A stretch of 60,000 nucleotides of DNA from Adiantum capillus-veneris (lineage: Eukaryota > Streptophyta > Polypodiopsida > Polypodiales > Pteridaceae). The stretch covers positions 34,870,896-34,930,895 of the forward strand of contig CM043960.1 in the NCBI GenBank assembly GCA_014529385.2. The letters are read 5' to 3'. The notes below the pieces were generated by a model. That model had not been told where the DNA came from. It saw nothing but the letters and a program-made list of their open reading frames with translations, and did no database searches. The first letter of the stretch is position 1. Each line of letters opens with the position of its first letter. This document shows positions 31,951-43,361 of the stretch, one piece after another. The position numbers and the translations under genes are program-made.

Positions 31951-32999
31951 GGTTATCTTTGTTGGAGCCTTGCTCCTTAGTCCAAATGATGGTAACGACC
32001 ATCTAAATCGGATAGAGTGAACTGACCATGGTCATACTTGACCCCTAGGTAGTCTCTCAGGGCACCACGATCGAGATTCAAATAAATACATGCTCCTACA
32101 GTACAATCATATACATAAAGCTATGAAAACTACAAGAAGGTGAATCTCAAACCTATAATCCATCCGTGTTGGAATATCTGACAAAAAGCCTTGCATGCGA
32201 TGCCCTACAACACTTTGCATGGCTTCTTAACGGTGCTCGATCTCTTGAAATGCTATTGGATGCACCATGAATCCTCTCCGATATGCCAAACAACCTCAAC
32301 ATGTACTAATTTCGTCGGAATTCCTTGAAACTATGACCTTGCCGTGCATGGTATTCTTGGTAGGCCTTGCCCTTTGCTTGCTATGTCAGTTCCAAATCGG
32401 TATCCATTGAAACGTTGCTAATATTGTGAATCTTCTTGCAGGCGGAGATGCCAAGAGCCTAGTCAATCATGATGTGCCTTGCACCTTGTGCCTCCTCCAA
32501 AGGCAAAAAAGAGTTGATGGACATCATCACTTGCTCGGCATGCCTGAAGAATTTCTCTTTGCAGCATTGCTCAGTGCATGCTTGAATCCACGCCGATGAA
32601 TCCTGTGCATCCTGCAATTGGCTCAAGACCACTGAAATTGTGCTACTGCGTTGTCGGTTGCATCTGCCAATCCGGCAACTTGCTGAGGTGTAGAAGTCAG
32701 AGGCCGATTGAATGAGGGGGGGTTGGCCCATGGGCTCTGTCCCTTGCCTTTTAAAATTGTTGCCCTAAGGCCCTTGACCTTGGGTGTTCAAATGGGAAAA
32801 GAAGACCAAGGCTATGGAAACGCGTATGCCTGCTACAAAGAGCGAGTAGAAGGAGCGGCGCATTGTGATGCTTCTTGGCTTGCAAGCCCATGACAAAAAA
32901 GGATCCCCTCCTCAACGCGACCCTACTGAGCTGCTTTCCCTGTGGTTTGATGCAGGTCTATATCGATCCCATGCTTGCTCCAAGAGCCCGATGCCATGT
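31951..32999. other. No gene seen
   Basis: Possibly the 5' end of repeat X copy 1 (CCTTGCC-type words continue to about 32360). Only short ORFs, none with a recognisable domain. Confidence 0.35.
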
Positions 33000-33890
33000 G
33001 AGATGTTTCGCGTGAGCAGGATTCATTCCTAAGTGGGCACATTAGTAATGCTTTTAAGTGATGAAATGCTCCAAGCGAATTTTTATGAAAAGATGGCATC
33101 TTTTGCTATGAAGCCCATAAGGGTGTAGTGATTGTAATAGGAGAGGAGAGAAAATGCATTTTTGGAAAGGAAGGTTCGTGCTTCCAATTTTTGCAAGAGA
33201 ATCCATCGGTTAGCTGAGAACTCAAATGTGGGTGTGTTGGCAGTCGATGACCATTTTTTTGGAAAGCAACATATCTAGAAGGGTGTCGAAGTGCTAGTAT
33301 CGATGGGGAAGGGCATCACCAACAACGAGGGCATACAAAAAAGGGAAAAATCAACCCTGGAAAGGTCGAGCAATCCTTGGAGGGCATTATGTTTTGAGGA
33401 GAAAAATCACTCAAAGAAGGTAGCAACAAGGAAGAGAGTAGTTGCCTAGTGAGTGCTCTAGAGGAGGGCACGTTCTGGAATGAAATGGAGAGAGGGCAAC
33501 CATCATTGCGACAAGTTAGGAGTGTGAAACCCAATTTGGTTGGCTGGTAGATCGTGATACGAGGCGCTTCATGCCATTGGTTAGCTTGGATTGGAGAGAG
33601 CTGCATGATTACTCAGCTCGAGTGCTTGTTGCATGTGCATGTGGACATGAGGCAAAGCATTGGAACTCCATACCCCAATTGTCCAGTAGAGGTAGGATAT
33701 GACCTCCAAGGACTTTGTGTCTAAGTAACTTCTGAAAAGCTTTTGATATCTTTTGCACGAGTTGAAAGAAGATGTAGGTCGTATCTTGAGAGCCTCAAAT
33801 GTCCACTTGCTTGAGGATCAAAAGTTTGTTTGTGTGAGTTGAGCTATTGAGAGGCCAGGTCCTTGTTCTGCTAAATTCCTTGCCTTTTTT
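33000..33890 (+). repeat. Block Y, copy 1
   Basis: Similar, in the same orientation, to 51755-52740: TTCATTCCTAAGTGGG, TAAGTGATGAAAT, GGGTGTAGTGATTGTAA and GAGGCAAAG...ATTGG are shared in order. It lies just upstream of a gag-like ORF, so it may be an LTR or leader of the same retroelement; no LTR termini could be fixed. Confidence 0.6.
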
Positions 33891-33988
33891 TGGTGCCACC
33901 CATCAAGGATCTTCCTCTAGTATCTTTGAGTTTTGTTGATCGGATGTATGCATATGAAGAGCTGATTGTCTAGCAAAAAGAGTTGTAA

Positions 33989-34733
33989 ATGGATGCAAAT
34001 CTGTTCTATGATGTAAGCTTTTGTGGAAGGAAAGATGAGGATGTAGAAAAATGGATTGTTGAAGCAGATGTATTGCTCTGCAAGCTTGATATCTTTGGAG
34101 ATGTAGAGAGGGCTGATTGCATGTATCAGAGGCTACATGAGGATGCTTGGTGTTTTTATGCATGTCTGCCCAAGTATGTGCAATACATTTGGAGATTGAC
34201 GAATTATGTCTTGTTGAAGAAGTATGCAAGTCTTGAGGTGCCTGTGAAAGACCCCTTATACTTTTATGGTACATTAGACGAGTGCGTAAAGACATGGATC
34301 ACTCGTGTTGAGCAAGAAATGGTATGACATACTGAGTGATGTAAGCGTCGTAGATGCTGCTCCTAAGGAGATGCACGTTGTAGATTAGGTTGCAAAGAGT
34401 GGCTATGTTAGTGACTTTGAGCTTGATAGTAATAGTGATCCTTCATGGTTTGAAGATACTTCTTTGGATGGTTAGTGGTCTGATGAGACCTCTTTTGAAG
34501 ATGGATCCTCTCATAGTGGCAATAGGATGTATGATCTTACTATATTCACGCAGGACGGTAGATGTCTTTCCGAGACCCATGCTGTCAAGGATTTTGCTAA
34601 TCTTCAAAAAGACAAAGCAGAGAGTGTCGATGTTGACAAGCAAGCAATTATGGCAGATCTTATGGCAAATGTTGAGCACAATGATGCAAACTCAACTTGT
34701 TCTATGAGCATGCTTTATTTTGCTGCGGACTGA
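33989..34733 (+). pseudogene. Gag-like protein of a retroelement
   Basis: The first 113 codons (33989-34327) read KDEDVEKWIVEADVLLCKLD, ERADCMYQRLHEDAWCFYAC and LLKKYASLEVPVKD, resembling helical capsid domains of plant gag proteins (E-K-W ... R-A-x-x-x-Y ... D-A-W ... L). After a frameshift near 34325 it continues in another frame with two in-frame stops to 34733 as acidic, serine-rich sequence ending CSMSMLYFAAD. No zinc knuckle is seen. The assignment is by pattern only. Confidence 0.5.
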
Positions 34734-34739
34734 TGGTAA

Positions 34740-35195
34740 TGAACGAGAAGTTCATCCCCACACAACATCGATCAATGTGAGTTTTTGTTGCATCTTGGTC
34801 AACTTGCATTTGAATGCCACCAGTCGACTCTTAACAAAAATTATGAAGGCATGATATCGCAAGTGAATACCTCAATAATGGTGTCTTGAACTTAGGAGTG
34901 CTTGTTGGTACATATGCTTATGTTGCTGAAAGAGATTGGGGCTTTGATGAGCCCACCCTTGAGCTGGAGTCTAGTATGCTTGCGTATGTAGAAAGTGCAC
35001 AAATTAGATTTGTTGGGGTAAAGGACTCTGTGCCTTTCCCAATCATCCATGCTACCTTATTGTTTTGTACATATACAAAGAATAAGGGGCATCTCATCTT
35101 TAGGCTGACTCCACCCACACAACAATGCTCTCACCTTCATTGCTCCCCTTCCTGCATGCATCGTGCCACACGCATTTCGCACTACGCACTCATCA
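34740..35195 (+). mobile_element. Probable retroelement LTR, 3' end defined by a primer-binding site
   Basis: Sequence ending CACTCATCA two bases before a tRNA-Met-type primer-binding site. CTCCACCCACACAAC...GCTCCCCTTCC and the CGCACTACGCACTCATC end recur degenerately at about 56893-56975. The 5' boundary is not determined. Confidence 0.45.
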
Positions 35196-35197
35196 AA

Positions 35198-35210
35198 TGG
35201 TATCAAAGCC
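35198..35210 (+). promoter_or_regulatory. Primer-binding site (initiator tRNA-Met type)
   Basis: TGGTATCAAAGCC matches the usual plant copia site complementary to the 3' end of initiator tRNA-Met, with one difference from TGGTATCAGAGCC. It lies 18 bases left of the LTR of the inserted minus-strand copia. Confidence 0.65.
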
Positions 35211-35227
35211 ACAATGGTGATTAGGTG

Positions 35228-35453
35228 TGTTGGAATTAGGGTTGCAGAGAAACGCCACAGCTTGGAGAAGACGAAGGAAGCTCTAGGCACACAATAGAGA
35301 GTGTGTTTCTTAGTATGCAATGGAAAGATAGATAGCTCTAGAGTGATGGGCGTATATACAATGCACGGGGGAAAAAACCTCCTAAAGAGGGAAAAAATGC
35401 CCCGACGGACCTAATGTGTTCACACACATCACTACCACATGTATATGGTAACA
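35228..35453 (-). mobile_element. 3' LTR of the copia element (226 bp)
   Basis: On the minus strand it begins TGTTACC at 35453 and ends CCAACA at 35228, with TATATACG as a probable TATA element near 35350. Preceded by a purine run (CCAGGGGGGATT). The end lies 18 bp from another element's primer-binding site. Confidence 0.75.
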
Positions 35454-35470
35454 AATCCCCCCTGGAGTGA
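35454..35470 (-). promoter_or_regulatory. Polypurine tract of the copia element
   Basis: The minus strand reads CTCCAGGGGGGATT immediately before the LTR start. Confidence 0.7.
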
Positions 35471-35528
35471 TGCAGTGAACGAGAACTGGCACATGAGTAA
35501 AGGGAAGTGCCATGCCCTGAGGACACGA

Positions 35529-36334
35529 TCAGTCCACAAAGGGGAGTAAGGCCAAAGCTTTGCGGAAAGCTTCAAGCTTCTTACGAGACAATGCCTTTGT
35601 CAAAAGATCTGCAAGGTTGTGTTGTGTTGGCACATAAGCCAAGCTGATCTCTCCTGCTGAGAGCCTCTCCCTGACATAGTGGTAATGCACCTCAATGTGC
35701 TTTGTGCGAGCATGAAAAACTTGGTTCCTCGCAACTGCCAATGCGCTTTGACTGTCAGTGTAGATAGTGTTGGCAGTGTCCTGTCCAACACCCAAATCAG
35801 CCATAAGGCGTCTGAGCCATACACACTCAACCGTAGCTGTGAAGACTGCCCTGTACTCAGCCTCACAACTCGAAGTGGCCACAGTAGGTTGCTTCTTGCT
35901 AAACCATGATATACATGAACTGCCAAGCATGAAACAAAAACCACTTGTGGACACTCGCGTGTCAAAACAACTAGCCCAATCTGAGTCCGAAAAAGCATGT
36001 AAGTCTGGCAGCAATGATCCCCCCTTGGGATAAAACAAGCCAAGACGTAAAGTGCCACTAAGGTAGCGGAAAATCCTCTTGAGAGCCTGCCAATGCTTAG
36101 ACCTTGGGCTATGCATAAATCTGCTGGCCTGTGAGACACAAACTGAACATCTGGCCTCGTGTTGCATACATAAATGAGGCAGCCAACAGTAGTTTGGTAA
36201 AGAGTGACATCAGCAGGATCGCCAGCATCATATAGACTCAACTTCAAACCTGTTTCCTTGGGAGTGGCAATAGGTTTGCAATCCTTAAGTCCAAACTTAC
36301 ATAGCAATGTTTCTATGTAACTTTTCTGACACAA
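35529..36334 (-). pseudogene. Copia RNase H
   Basis: LSGTLRLGLFYPKG, AFSDSDWASCFDTRVSTSGF, SWFSKKQPTVATSSCEAEY, TIYTDSQSALAVARNQVFHA and KHIEVHYHYVRE hold the catalytic D-E-D residues and the ADxLTKAL-type end (NLADLLTKAL). Two overlapping frames (36334-35600 and 36167-35529) indicate one frameshift near 36150. The enzyme degrades RNA in RNA-DNA hybrids. Confidence 0.85.
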
Positions 36335-36361
36335 AGCAATACCACCATCACACTGCTTAAA

Positions 36362-37010
36362 CTATATACCCAAGTAATGATGCAACAGCCCCAAATCTTT
36401 CATCTTGAAAGTAGCATTCAAATCAGCCTTAAATTCAGCAATATGCCTCTCATTTGGTCCAGTGATCAACAAATCATTGTCATAAAGAACCACAATGAGA
36501 AGTACATCATCCTCACCCTTTACATACAATGTGCTTTCTGTTGGACTGTTACGAAAGCCTCGTTTCACCAAATGAGTGTCAGCTTTCTCATACCAAGCAC
36601 GAGGAGATTGCTTCAACCCATACAAAGCCTTCTTACATCTGCACACTTTGTCCTCTTGTCCTTTTATGACAAAACCGCGAGGCAGCGTTCCATAAACTTC
36701 CTCAAATATGTCACCATTCAAGAAAGCAGTAACAATGTCTGATTGATGTACATCCCAACCAAAATGATCTGCCAATGCACATAGAAAACGCACAATAGTC
36801 ATACGACAAGTGGGAGCAAAAGTCTCTTCATAATCAATGCCTTTTTGCTGTGCATAACCCTTTGCAACAAGTCGAGCCTTATGGCGATCGATCTCACCAT
36901 CCGGCTTGCGTTTTAACTTGTAAACCCACTTCGTACCAATGGCCTTTTTGCCAGGAGGCAAATCACATAAAGTCCATGTGTCATTTTCTATAAGTGCATC
37001 ATATTATGAT
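36362..37010 (-). pseudogene. Copia reverse transcriptase with YDND active site
   Basis: IGTKWVYKLKRKPDGEIDRH, KARLVAKGYAQQKGIDYEET, FAPTCRMTIVRFLCALADHF, VHQSDIVTAFLNGDIFEEVY and KALYGLKQSPRAWYEK follow the copia RT consensus. Motif C is Y-D-N-D at 36484-36473 instead of Y-V-D-D, losing one catalytic Asp. D-I-V-T-A-F-L-N-G keeps the motif A Asp. Probably inactive. Confidence 0.85.
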
Positions 37011-37039
37011 TGCATGGCAGCCATCCAAGTTTCTGAATT

Positions 37040-37765
37040 CTATGCTTCATCAAAAGACAGAGGCTCCTCAACATCATGTAAGCTAGACACAGCCAAAGCA
37101 TAACAATCTGATGCATAAGATGCATGGCGAGAGCCTGAACGAGTATGACTAGACAAAGGTGCATCCAATTTATTGTCACGCAAAGTGTGCACCAGCCATT
37201 TTGGCATACCTCTAGCCTGCTCATTTTCAGCCCTTTCCTCATCAAGTACATCATGTACATCTGCATCAGTAATAGGCTGATCTAAATTTTTTTCAAAAAC
37301 CCCCATAGGCTGTACATTTGCCTCATTGGAACTTACATTCGTATTTCCACCACTGAAAAGAGGCAACAAAGTGTCATAAATGTCCTGTGAGCTTACATTA
37401 CTGTCTCTAGTACATGACAGCAAGGGCTGAACAGAATCTTCCACAAACACTACATCCCAAGAAACCAGAATACGTTTTGTTTGCGGATGATACAACCTGT
37501 AACCTTTGCTTTCAGCACTATAACCAACAAACATACATTTGATAGCCTTATCATCCAATTTTTTGCGCTGCACTTGTGGCACCAAAGCATATGCCAAACA
37601 GCCAAAAACACGCATGTGCTCAATAGAAGGCTTTCTATCATGCCATGCTTTATATGGAGTAATAGACTACAAAGCTTTCGTAGGACACCTGTTAAGTACA
37701 TAAGTGGCACACATGATGGCCTCAAGCCAAAAAGATTGCGGCAAAGCTTGACTTTTGACCATACA
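37040..37765 (-). pseudogene. Copia integrase C-terminal region
   Basis: After the stop at 37768-37766 the sequence reads FWLEAIMCATYVLNRCPTKAL, a stop, ITPYKAWHDRKPS, then MRVFGCLAYALVPQVQRKKL and KCMFVGYSAESKGYRLYHPQ, the usual copia integrase C-terminal fold, followed by an acidic linker to the RT. A relic of the same segment occurs at 56120-56405. Confidence 0.8.
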
Positions 37766-38395
37766 TCATGCCATTTCCGTCAATGACATGTTTTTCCTCT
37801 CAGCAACACCATTTTGCTGAGGTGTATAAGGCACTGTACATTGGTGTTTTATCCCACGACTAGCCAGAAATGCATTAAATTCATGAGGCATATACTCCCC
37901 CCCTCGATCGGAACGGAGGGTGCCCATAGTACATTTCGAGACATTTTCAGCCATAGCCAGAAATTGTTTGAAGCACATAAAAACTTCGGACTTTGCTTTA
38001 AGCGGAAATACCCATGCATGCCTGGAGTAATCATCAATGAAAGTCACGAAGTACAGGTAATTGCCCAAGGACGGAGTTTGCATGGGCCCACAAACATCAC
38101 TATGCACAAGCTGCAACCTGCATGTGGCCCGTACTAAACCATCCTTTGGAAATTTAGAACGCTGCATCTTACCCAAAATACAGCCTTCAAAAACATGTTT
38201 GACAGGTGCTTCAAGAGGCGGCAAAGAAGCAACCATATCAGATTTCTGCAAACGCAGCAAACTGGCAAAATTCAAATGACCAAAACGTGCATGCCAAAGT
38301 TTTGCATCTGAAATAGCCCTTGAATCTGCAACAGCATTTGCAAAGTTTTGTCCACACTTGTCATACAAAGTGAGCTTATACAGCCCACGACACAA
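37766..38395 (-). CDS. Copia pre-integrase domain and integrase core
   Basis: LWHARFGHLNFASLLRLQKS is the H-x-R-x-x-H-x-N pre-integrase zinc site, with CILGKMQRSKF as its degraded CxxC side (EGCILGK; the usual C-x-x-C is partly lost). The catalytic residues are D in LVHSDVCGPM, D in FIDDYSRHAW and E in NGVAERKN (D-D-35-E). The domain is continuous until a stop at 37768-37766. It would insert cDNA into the genome. Confidence 0.8.
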   Translation of the reverse strand: MCRGLYKLTLYDKCGQNFANAVADSRAISDAKLWHARFGHLNFASLLRLQKSDMVASLPPLEAPVKHVFEGCILGKMQRSKFPKDGLVRATCRLQLVHSDVCGPMQTPSLGNYLYFVTFIDDYSRHAWVFPLKAKSEVFMCFKQFLAMAENVSKCTMGTLRSDRGGEYMPHEFNAFLASRGIKHQCTVPYTPQQNGVAERKNMSLTEMA

Positions 38396-38817
38396 AAGCC
38401 CAGATGCAACAATTTCATCGCCAATATGAGATCATGAACTGTACATTTGTCATCCACAAATTTGACTACAAGTCCAAGTGTAGCAAGTGCGGATACAGAC
38501 AAGAGATTCTTCTTGATCCCAGGTACATAAAGTGCATGATCAAGTGTGAAGGAACTGCCATTAGCAGTAGTGAGCACAATCTTTCCAACTCCCTGAACTG
38601 GATAAGAGGCGTTGTTGGCACAAGTGACTGAATTCCCATGAGGGACAGACTCGAGAGAGGTAAACAATTCACGATGTGAGGTAATGTGCTTTGTAGCACC
38701 ACTGTCGAAATACCACACATGTGAATCTGCAGCAGCTGACAAGCATGCATCATGGACAACAGGATTGTAAGTGCACTCTATGCCAAAAGCCCATTCTTGC
38801 ATCAACATCAGTAACAC
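38272..38817 (-). pseudogene. Copia aspartic protease
   Basis: WYFDSGATKHIT is the catalytic D-S-G-A loop, followed by VQGVGKIVL, LDHALYVPGIKKNLLSVSAL and VKFVDDKCTVHDL, as in copia proteases. The C-terminal end is out of frame with the integrase ORF, with a shift near 38400. Confidence 0.8.
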
Positions 38818-39405
38818 AGTCTCCTTTCATAGAAGACTCAACAATGGCTGCATTTGTAGTGGAACCAGCATTTGCAGTGGAACCACCCTCTTTCTTCTTA
38901 GCCTCTTTGGCCTTCAACTTAGGACATGACTTGATCAAGTGATCATTGGCTTTACAATAATGGCAACGCATCTTCTTTTTGCCCTTATCATCAGAATTTC
39001 TAGATGAATTTCTTCCAGCAAAAGCATTAGGAATATAATTTTTGCCACTTGCAGCAGAACCATAAAAAGTGGTTGCATTGTTGTTACCACCCTTTCTTTG
39101 AGAAGCAATAAAAGCCTGTTCAACGGCACACTATCTAGTCCTGTTTTTTCTGGAAAGTGACTCTTGCAACAACAATGTGCATAATGCATCAAACTTGAAA
39201 ACTTCTAGATTTCCTTGGGTCATAAGTCTCCAAGTACTAGCATAAGTCTGGTAAGAATCTGGTAAGGCATCAAGAACAGTATGCACAAGGGAACTGTCTG
39301 AAATAACTTCACCTGCAGAAATAAGTTGCTCATTGATATCCTTGACACTAGCAAGGAAACTGTCCATATCATCTTCCTCATGCATAATCTTCGACTCCAG
39401 CTCTT
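38750..39405 (-). pseudogene. Copia gag, C-terminal half with zinc knuckle
   Basis: MHEEDDMDSFLASVKDINEQ, VHTVLDALPDSYQTYASTWR and KFDALCTLLLQES match UBN2-type copia gag. A frameshifted middle follows, then CHYCKANDHLIKSC, a good CX2CX4HX4C knuckle. The gag N-terminus is lost at the 39405 junction, where TCTTCGACTCCAGC is tandemly repeated. Confidence 0.75.
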
Positions 39406-39412
39406 CGACTCC

Positions 39413-40624
39413 AGCTTGGAAAATACGTTGCTAGTAGTAACCGAGCCTACCTTGGGGGCTCAGTGAGCATCAAAATGCTACGGGTTTTACTTGATACTAT
39501 TGCTTTTTTGCATAATTTTTAGAGCACCATCAATAAGATGCCTTGACTGGCCTTGACCATTGGATAGCTATGGGTACTTACATGCATTGGAGGTGTTTAC
39601 TGCGCACTAATTGTGATTGGGTGGTTACATACATGGGTGGTGATATTTCTTGTGTCTTACTGCGCACTGTTTTGTTAAAAAAATACACACGGGTCATTAA
39701 GGTGTTGTATCCCGGTTACACACTATGGCAATTCTTGGTCTCTACATTAGTAAGGTGAGGTTTTACATTACAGTTTTTTGCATTTACTCGGGTAGATGTT
39801 GCTCCTGTTATAGCTTTGGATATTGTTATGATACTAGCACTTTAAACATGGTATATCTTTTCCCTTAAAAAACTTCTTGGTTCGAAGTAAAGCGTGGCTT
39901 TTAGCACCGCTCCTTGTTACTTGGATTGCTTAGAGAAGTATATGGTAAATGATGTACAAATTGAGTGATGAATTGGAGTCCATTCACAAAGATGGGTATC
40001 TAACCTTAAAACGTTGTTGTAACAAGCTTGATACTTTATAAAGATCGTTTTTTTTTAAAAAACTTCATTTAGTAGAGCTTTCATAACTGATAAAACTATT
40101 GAAGGGGGGTGATTCAGACACTTGGATTAGAAGGGGTGATGCCTTCTAATCAAAATGATACTCTTTTATTAGAAACTTTGGGATTCTTTAAAGAAAATGA
40201 GAGGAAAATAATTTTCAATAAAATACTATGGACTAAGCTTGTAAAGTTAAAAAAAAGTTTGTAAGATGGACATGGATAACAACTGGTATAGTCCACTGAT
40301 ACTTGTAAAACACATGCAAGGCTAACTAAATTGTTGTCTTGTTTAGATGGATGCAGGTAAGGACTCTATCTTATCTTGGAAGTTTTTTTAAAACTTTGGC
40401 AAAGCTATCCTAGAGTAGATTACACACTCACTTACTATCCGGGAAGTTCATTTACTATTTGTTTACTGGAATGGGACCTCATTCTTACAAACGTTGTAAA
40501 AATAATAATTCTAAGACTAAGTTGTTTCTGTCCTTATCTTTTCGTTTTTCCAAAGCCAGCTGTCTTTTGAATGTAAAAGTTCAATTTTGTCTTATTATTT
40601 ATGATTAAAACAGCTACACACACA
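39413..40624 (+). repeat. Left direct repeat (pseudo-LTR)
   Basis: From AGCTTGG...TTGCTAG to AAAACAGCTACACACAC, colinear with 45530-46753 with scattered substitutions and small indels. Non-coding. Contains GGATGCAGGTAAGGA near 40350. Confidence 0.8.
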
Positions 40625-41091
40625 TTCTATACGTAAGGTTTTTCTTTCTTAAAAATCGGGATGCTCGCTTCAAAAACTAATTCCGAAATTTAGCTCTAGG
40701 TTGGACCCACAGTCTATAATCCCTTGACTGGTTGACTGGTGTTAAGTGGTACTTTATAGACTTTTTTTCTGGTCTCTTGCTCACGGCTAATATAGTATTT
40801 GACTTTGCTGGTTAAGGATTGCAGGCCCAAACTACAGTTCCTATTTTTATTCATGTCTAAACTATTCCTTTTTAGGACCACATACCCTTTAGAAAGACAG
40901 CCTGCATGAGTATTAAACACAGCCCTGAGAATCATGCAAATATTCTCGAACAGATTAAGTTGTACCTTAAAGATCATAAACCAAAGAATGCTTTGGCAGT
41001 TAGAACCAGACCTTTTCTTTCTAGGAAAGCCAAAGATTGTATCACTTACTACGGTAAGAAAAAATAACCTCACTACACTTTTCTGGAAATA
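40625..41091 (+). other. Internal region before the long frame
   Basis: No clear ORF. The sequence just before 41092 reads LFLSRKAKDCITYYGKK in the plus strand, so the ancestral ORF may start earlier. Confidence 0.4.
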
Positions 41092-43014
41092 TTGCAGACT
41101 CTTGCTCTCTCACAAGGATTGGAATTGCCCTCTCAGCCCCTTTCAATAGCCACATCTCTTGTCTTCAAATGTATTAACAACTTGGATGCCTCTCAACTAA
41201 TATATGACTCGGCTCTTACCTCTGGCAAGAAATTGTCTATCTTACATATGTTGTCTTTTAATGATTGGGTTTAAGATTTTGGCTACCCGGACAAGGACTC
41301 CAAGGAAGGGGTTAATTTGATTGCCCTATACATAACCCAAATTCCCATACTTTCTTCACAATACCAACAAGATCTTGCCCTATTCTCTTCCTCCAGTGTT
41401 GATCTGTATAACTTTATAAGGAAGCTATGCGGCCTCAATCCATCTTTTGTCTGTACACCTGCTACCCCAACTATCCCTCAAGCTGGTGGTATCTTTTGTA
41501 GGGATAGTGCGGCTCTTGAAGCAATGAAAGAATTTTAGAGTAATCTTTGTTCCCTCAAGGATTCTAACCTCTTGGAAATGGTGCCAAAAATCTGTAAAGT
41601 TTTTCCTATCTTACCTGTGAGACAGATTGAAATTGAATCTTTTGGGGTTGACCATCAGCTTTGGGTTCTGCCCAACAAGGCATTTTTAGCACCCATTCTG
41701 AGCGGAACATGGGTTTACCTTGCCAACCTCCCTGGCTCTATTGTGGAAGAAACAGACTCAAGATCTTAAAAGCTCATCATAGCAGGCTTCAACCTCAATC
41801 TCATTGACCATTCGGAATGCCCTTCCAACACTGACCTCTATATCCGTACTAAAGGAAACATGGAATTTGTTAAAAGTAACCCGGACTTCTATACTGAATC
41901 CATCTGGAATGTTTTTTGGCCTTATGTAAAATGTGCCTGCAGATTTCTTGACCCTAAAGCCTCTTGTGAATCCAGCATCATGTGGTTTGATCATTCCATT
42001 TTGTTTATTCTCAACCATATTGACTTACCCTTCCCAGAAAAACCAGTGGATTTTCACCTCTCTCTTATTTGCTTTTGGTTGGGTGGCCAAGCTAGACAGA
42101 TAGTAATTGCTCAGATTGCCTTTAACATTTTTCGTAGATTAATGCTGGATATCTTAAAAGAACTAAAGTCTGATGAGCCTGGGATCTACCTTACTACTTA
42201 TGCTAACTACAAAGGCGTTCAGATTATCACTAGCTTACTCAAACCATGTATTGATGATGATGATTCCCCTGCTATGAAAAGACCCAACTCTCTGACTACC
42301 CCCAACTCCTTTACTTCTTTTTTAACTCCTAGCCCTTCCTCTAACCAGGGGAAGGCTCGTAGCTACACTAGGGGTAGAGGCAGGAACTCCCCCATCAAGA
42401 ATTTCCTTGAATTGTAACCCTTGGTGATATTGCACGTTACTACAAGCCCTTGCGGCAGAAAAACTCTCAACAAAGTGGCTCCTAACAAAGGTTATGTCTA
42501 CATACACTATCTCTTCCACAATGTGCTTCTTGATTGGATACAACCTAAAAACCTTTTTTGTGAGTGCTTCAATCTGCTTTTTGCCAATCACAAATTACTC
42601 GATAATATACTCATTGGATGGAAGTATCAACAACCTGTGAAAACTTGGTTTATAGTAATGATTTTCAAATGTACATGCTATCAATTTACCACATTTTGTA
42701 GGAACTATGATACATATGGCAGGCATATTTGTACTTGTGATCTTAACATTATTGAAAATATTAAAGTACGTAGAATCTTGGCCAACGGGCTCAATCATAT
42801 ACCTAACTTTCCCAAAAACCCTTACCTTGCTCTATCAGTTGTACTAAGCTGCCTCACTGACCTTGTCAATGCTCTCCAACTAGAGATGACAGTCCTACCA
42901 GACTTAACTAAAATTGTGAAAGAATGTTTTATTCAAAAAATATCACAAATTCCTAGAAAATTGTTTGCCTCTGATGAATCCTGGCTTACATCACGACTTG
43001 TTCTTGATTTTTAA
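41092..43014 (+). pseudogene. N-terminal part of the Penelope-like protein
   Basis: One reading frame from 41092 to 43014, interrupted internally only by single stop codons at 41272, 41536, 41767 and 42415. The first two thirds match no domain I know (hydrophobic and helical, with a serine/arginine-rich stretch GKARSYTRGRGRNS before 42415). The last part, CDLNIIENIKVRRILANGLNHIP, matches the segment preceding the RT in a class of Penelope-like proteins (TGDL-x-I-I-x-N ... L-R-x-L-L-x-K-G-x-x-x-R/I-P). Confidence 0.55.
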
Positions 43015-43354
43015 ACTATTTATAATAAATAAATGGTTTATAGTCGAGCTTGACAAAAGCTCTAAGTGTCCCACTCTTATTTGCAAAAACCTTGCTTGGA
43101 ATGCTGCCCGCGATCGGGTGTCTGGAAAAGAATTATGTAGAATTAACTCTTCACTACAAACAATTACCAATAACATCTCAAAACATTTAGGGATTCTAGG
43201 CTTTTTTGTACATAACACTAAACTACCTGTACTGTTTCCCACCTATAAAATACATAAGAACAAGTTAATATGGATATTTGATGCTTGCAATGGTATCTTT
43301 ATTGATGTCACCAAGGATATCACTCTTTGCCTTGACCTTATACTAGCTAGTTAG
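42965..43354 (+). pseudogene. Penelope-like RT, N-terminal RT motifs
   Basis: Overlaps the previous frame by 50 bases in another register. LPVLFPTYKIHKNKLIWIFD, then FIDVTKDITLCLDLIL, corresponds to the K-x-H-K...R-x-I motif 1-2 region that opens Penelope-like RT domains. It ends at TAG (43352-43354). Confidence 0.6.
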
Positions 43355-43361
43355 AACTTAT

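Larger units (their letters stand above)
35228..39405 (-). mobile_element. Ty1/copia retrotransposon, 5' truncated
   Basis: The order on the minus strand is gag end, zinc knuckle, protease, integrase, RT, RNase H, PPT, LTR; integrase before RT defines copia. The 5' LTR and N-terminal gag are missing: homology stops at about 39405, where the Penelope-like element begins. Frames are broken at 37766, 37040, 36362 and 35600-36334. Confidence 0.85.

Noticed and set aside
32459-32731. 90-codon minus-strand ORF
   Set aside because: No domain, no homologue within the window and unremarkable composition; probably chance.
35679-38942. Plus-strand ORFs across the 35-39 kb copia element
   Set aside because: Opposite-strand shadows of well-conserved copia pol frames.
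40086-40105. Possible hammerhead ribozyme core in the direct repeats (CTGATAA...GAAG)
   Set aside because: The core lacks CTGATGA and GAAA, and I could not draw the three stems; the copy near 46205 has the same defects.
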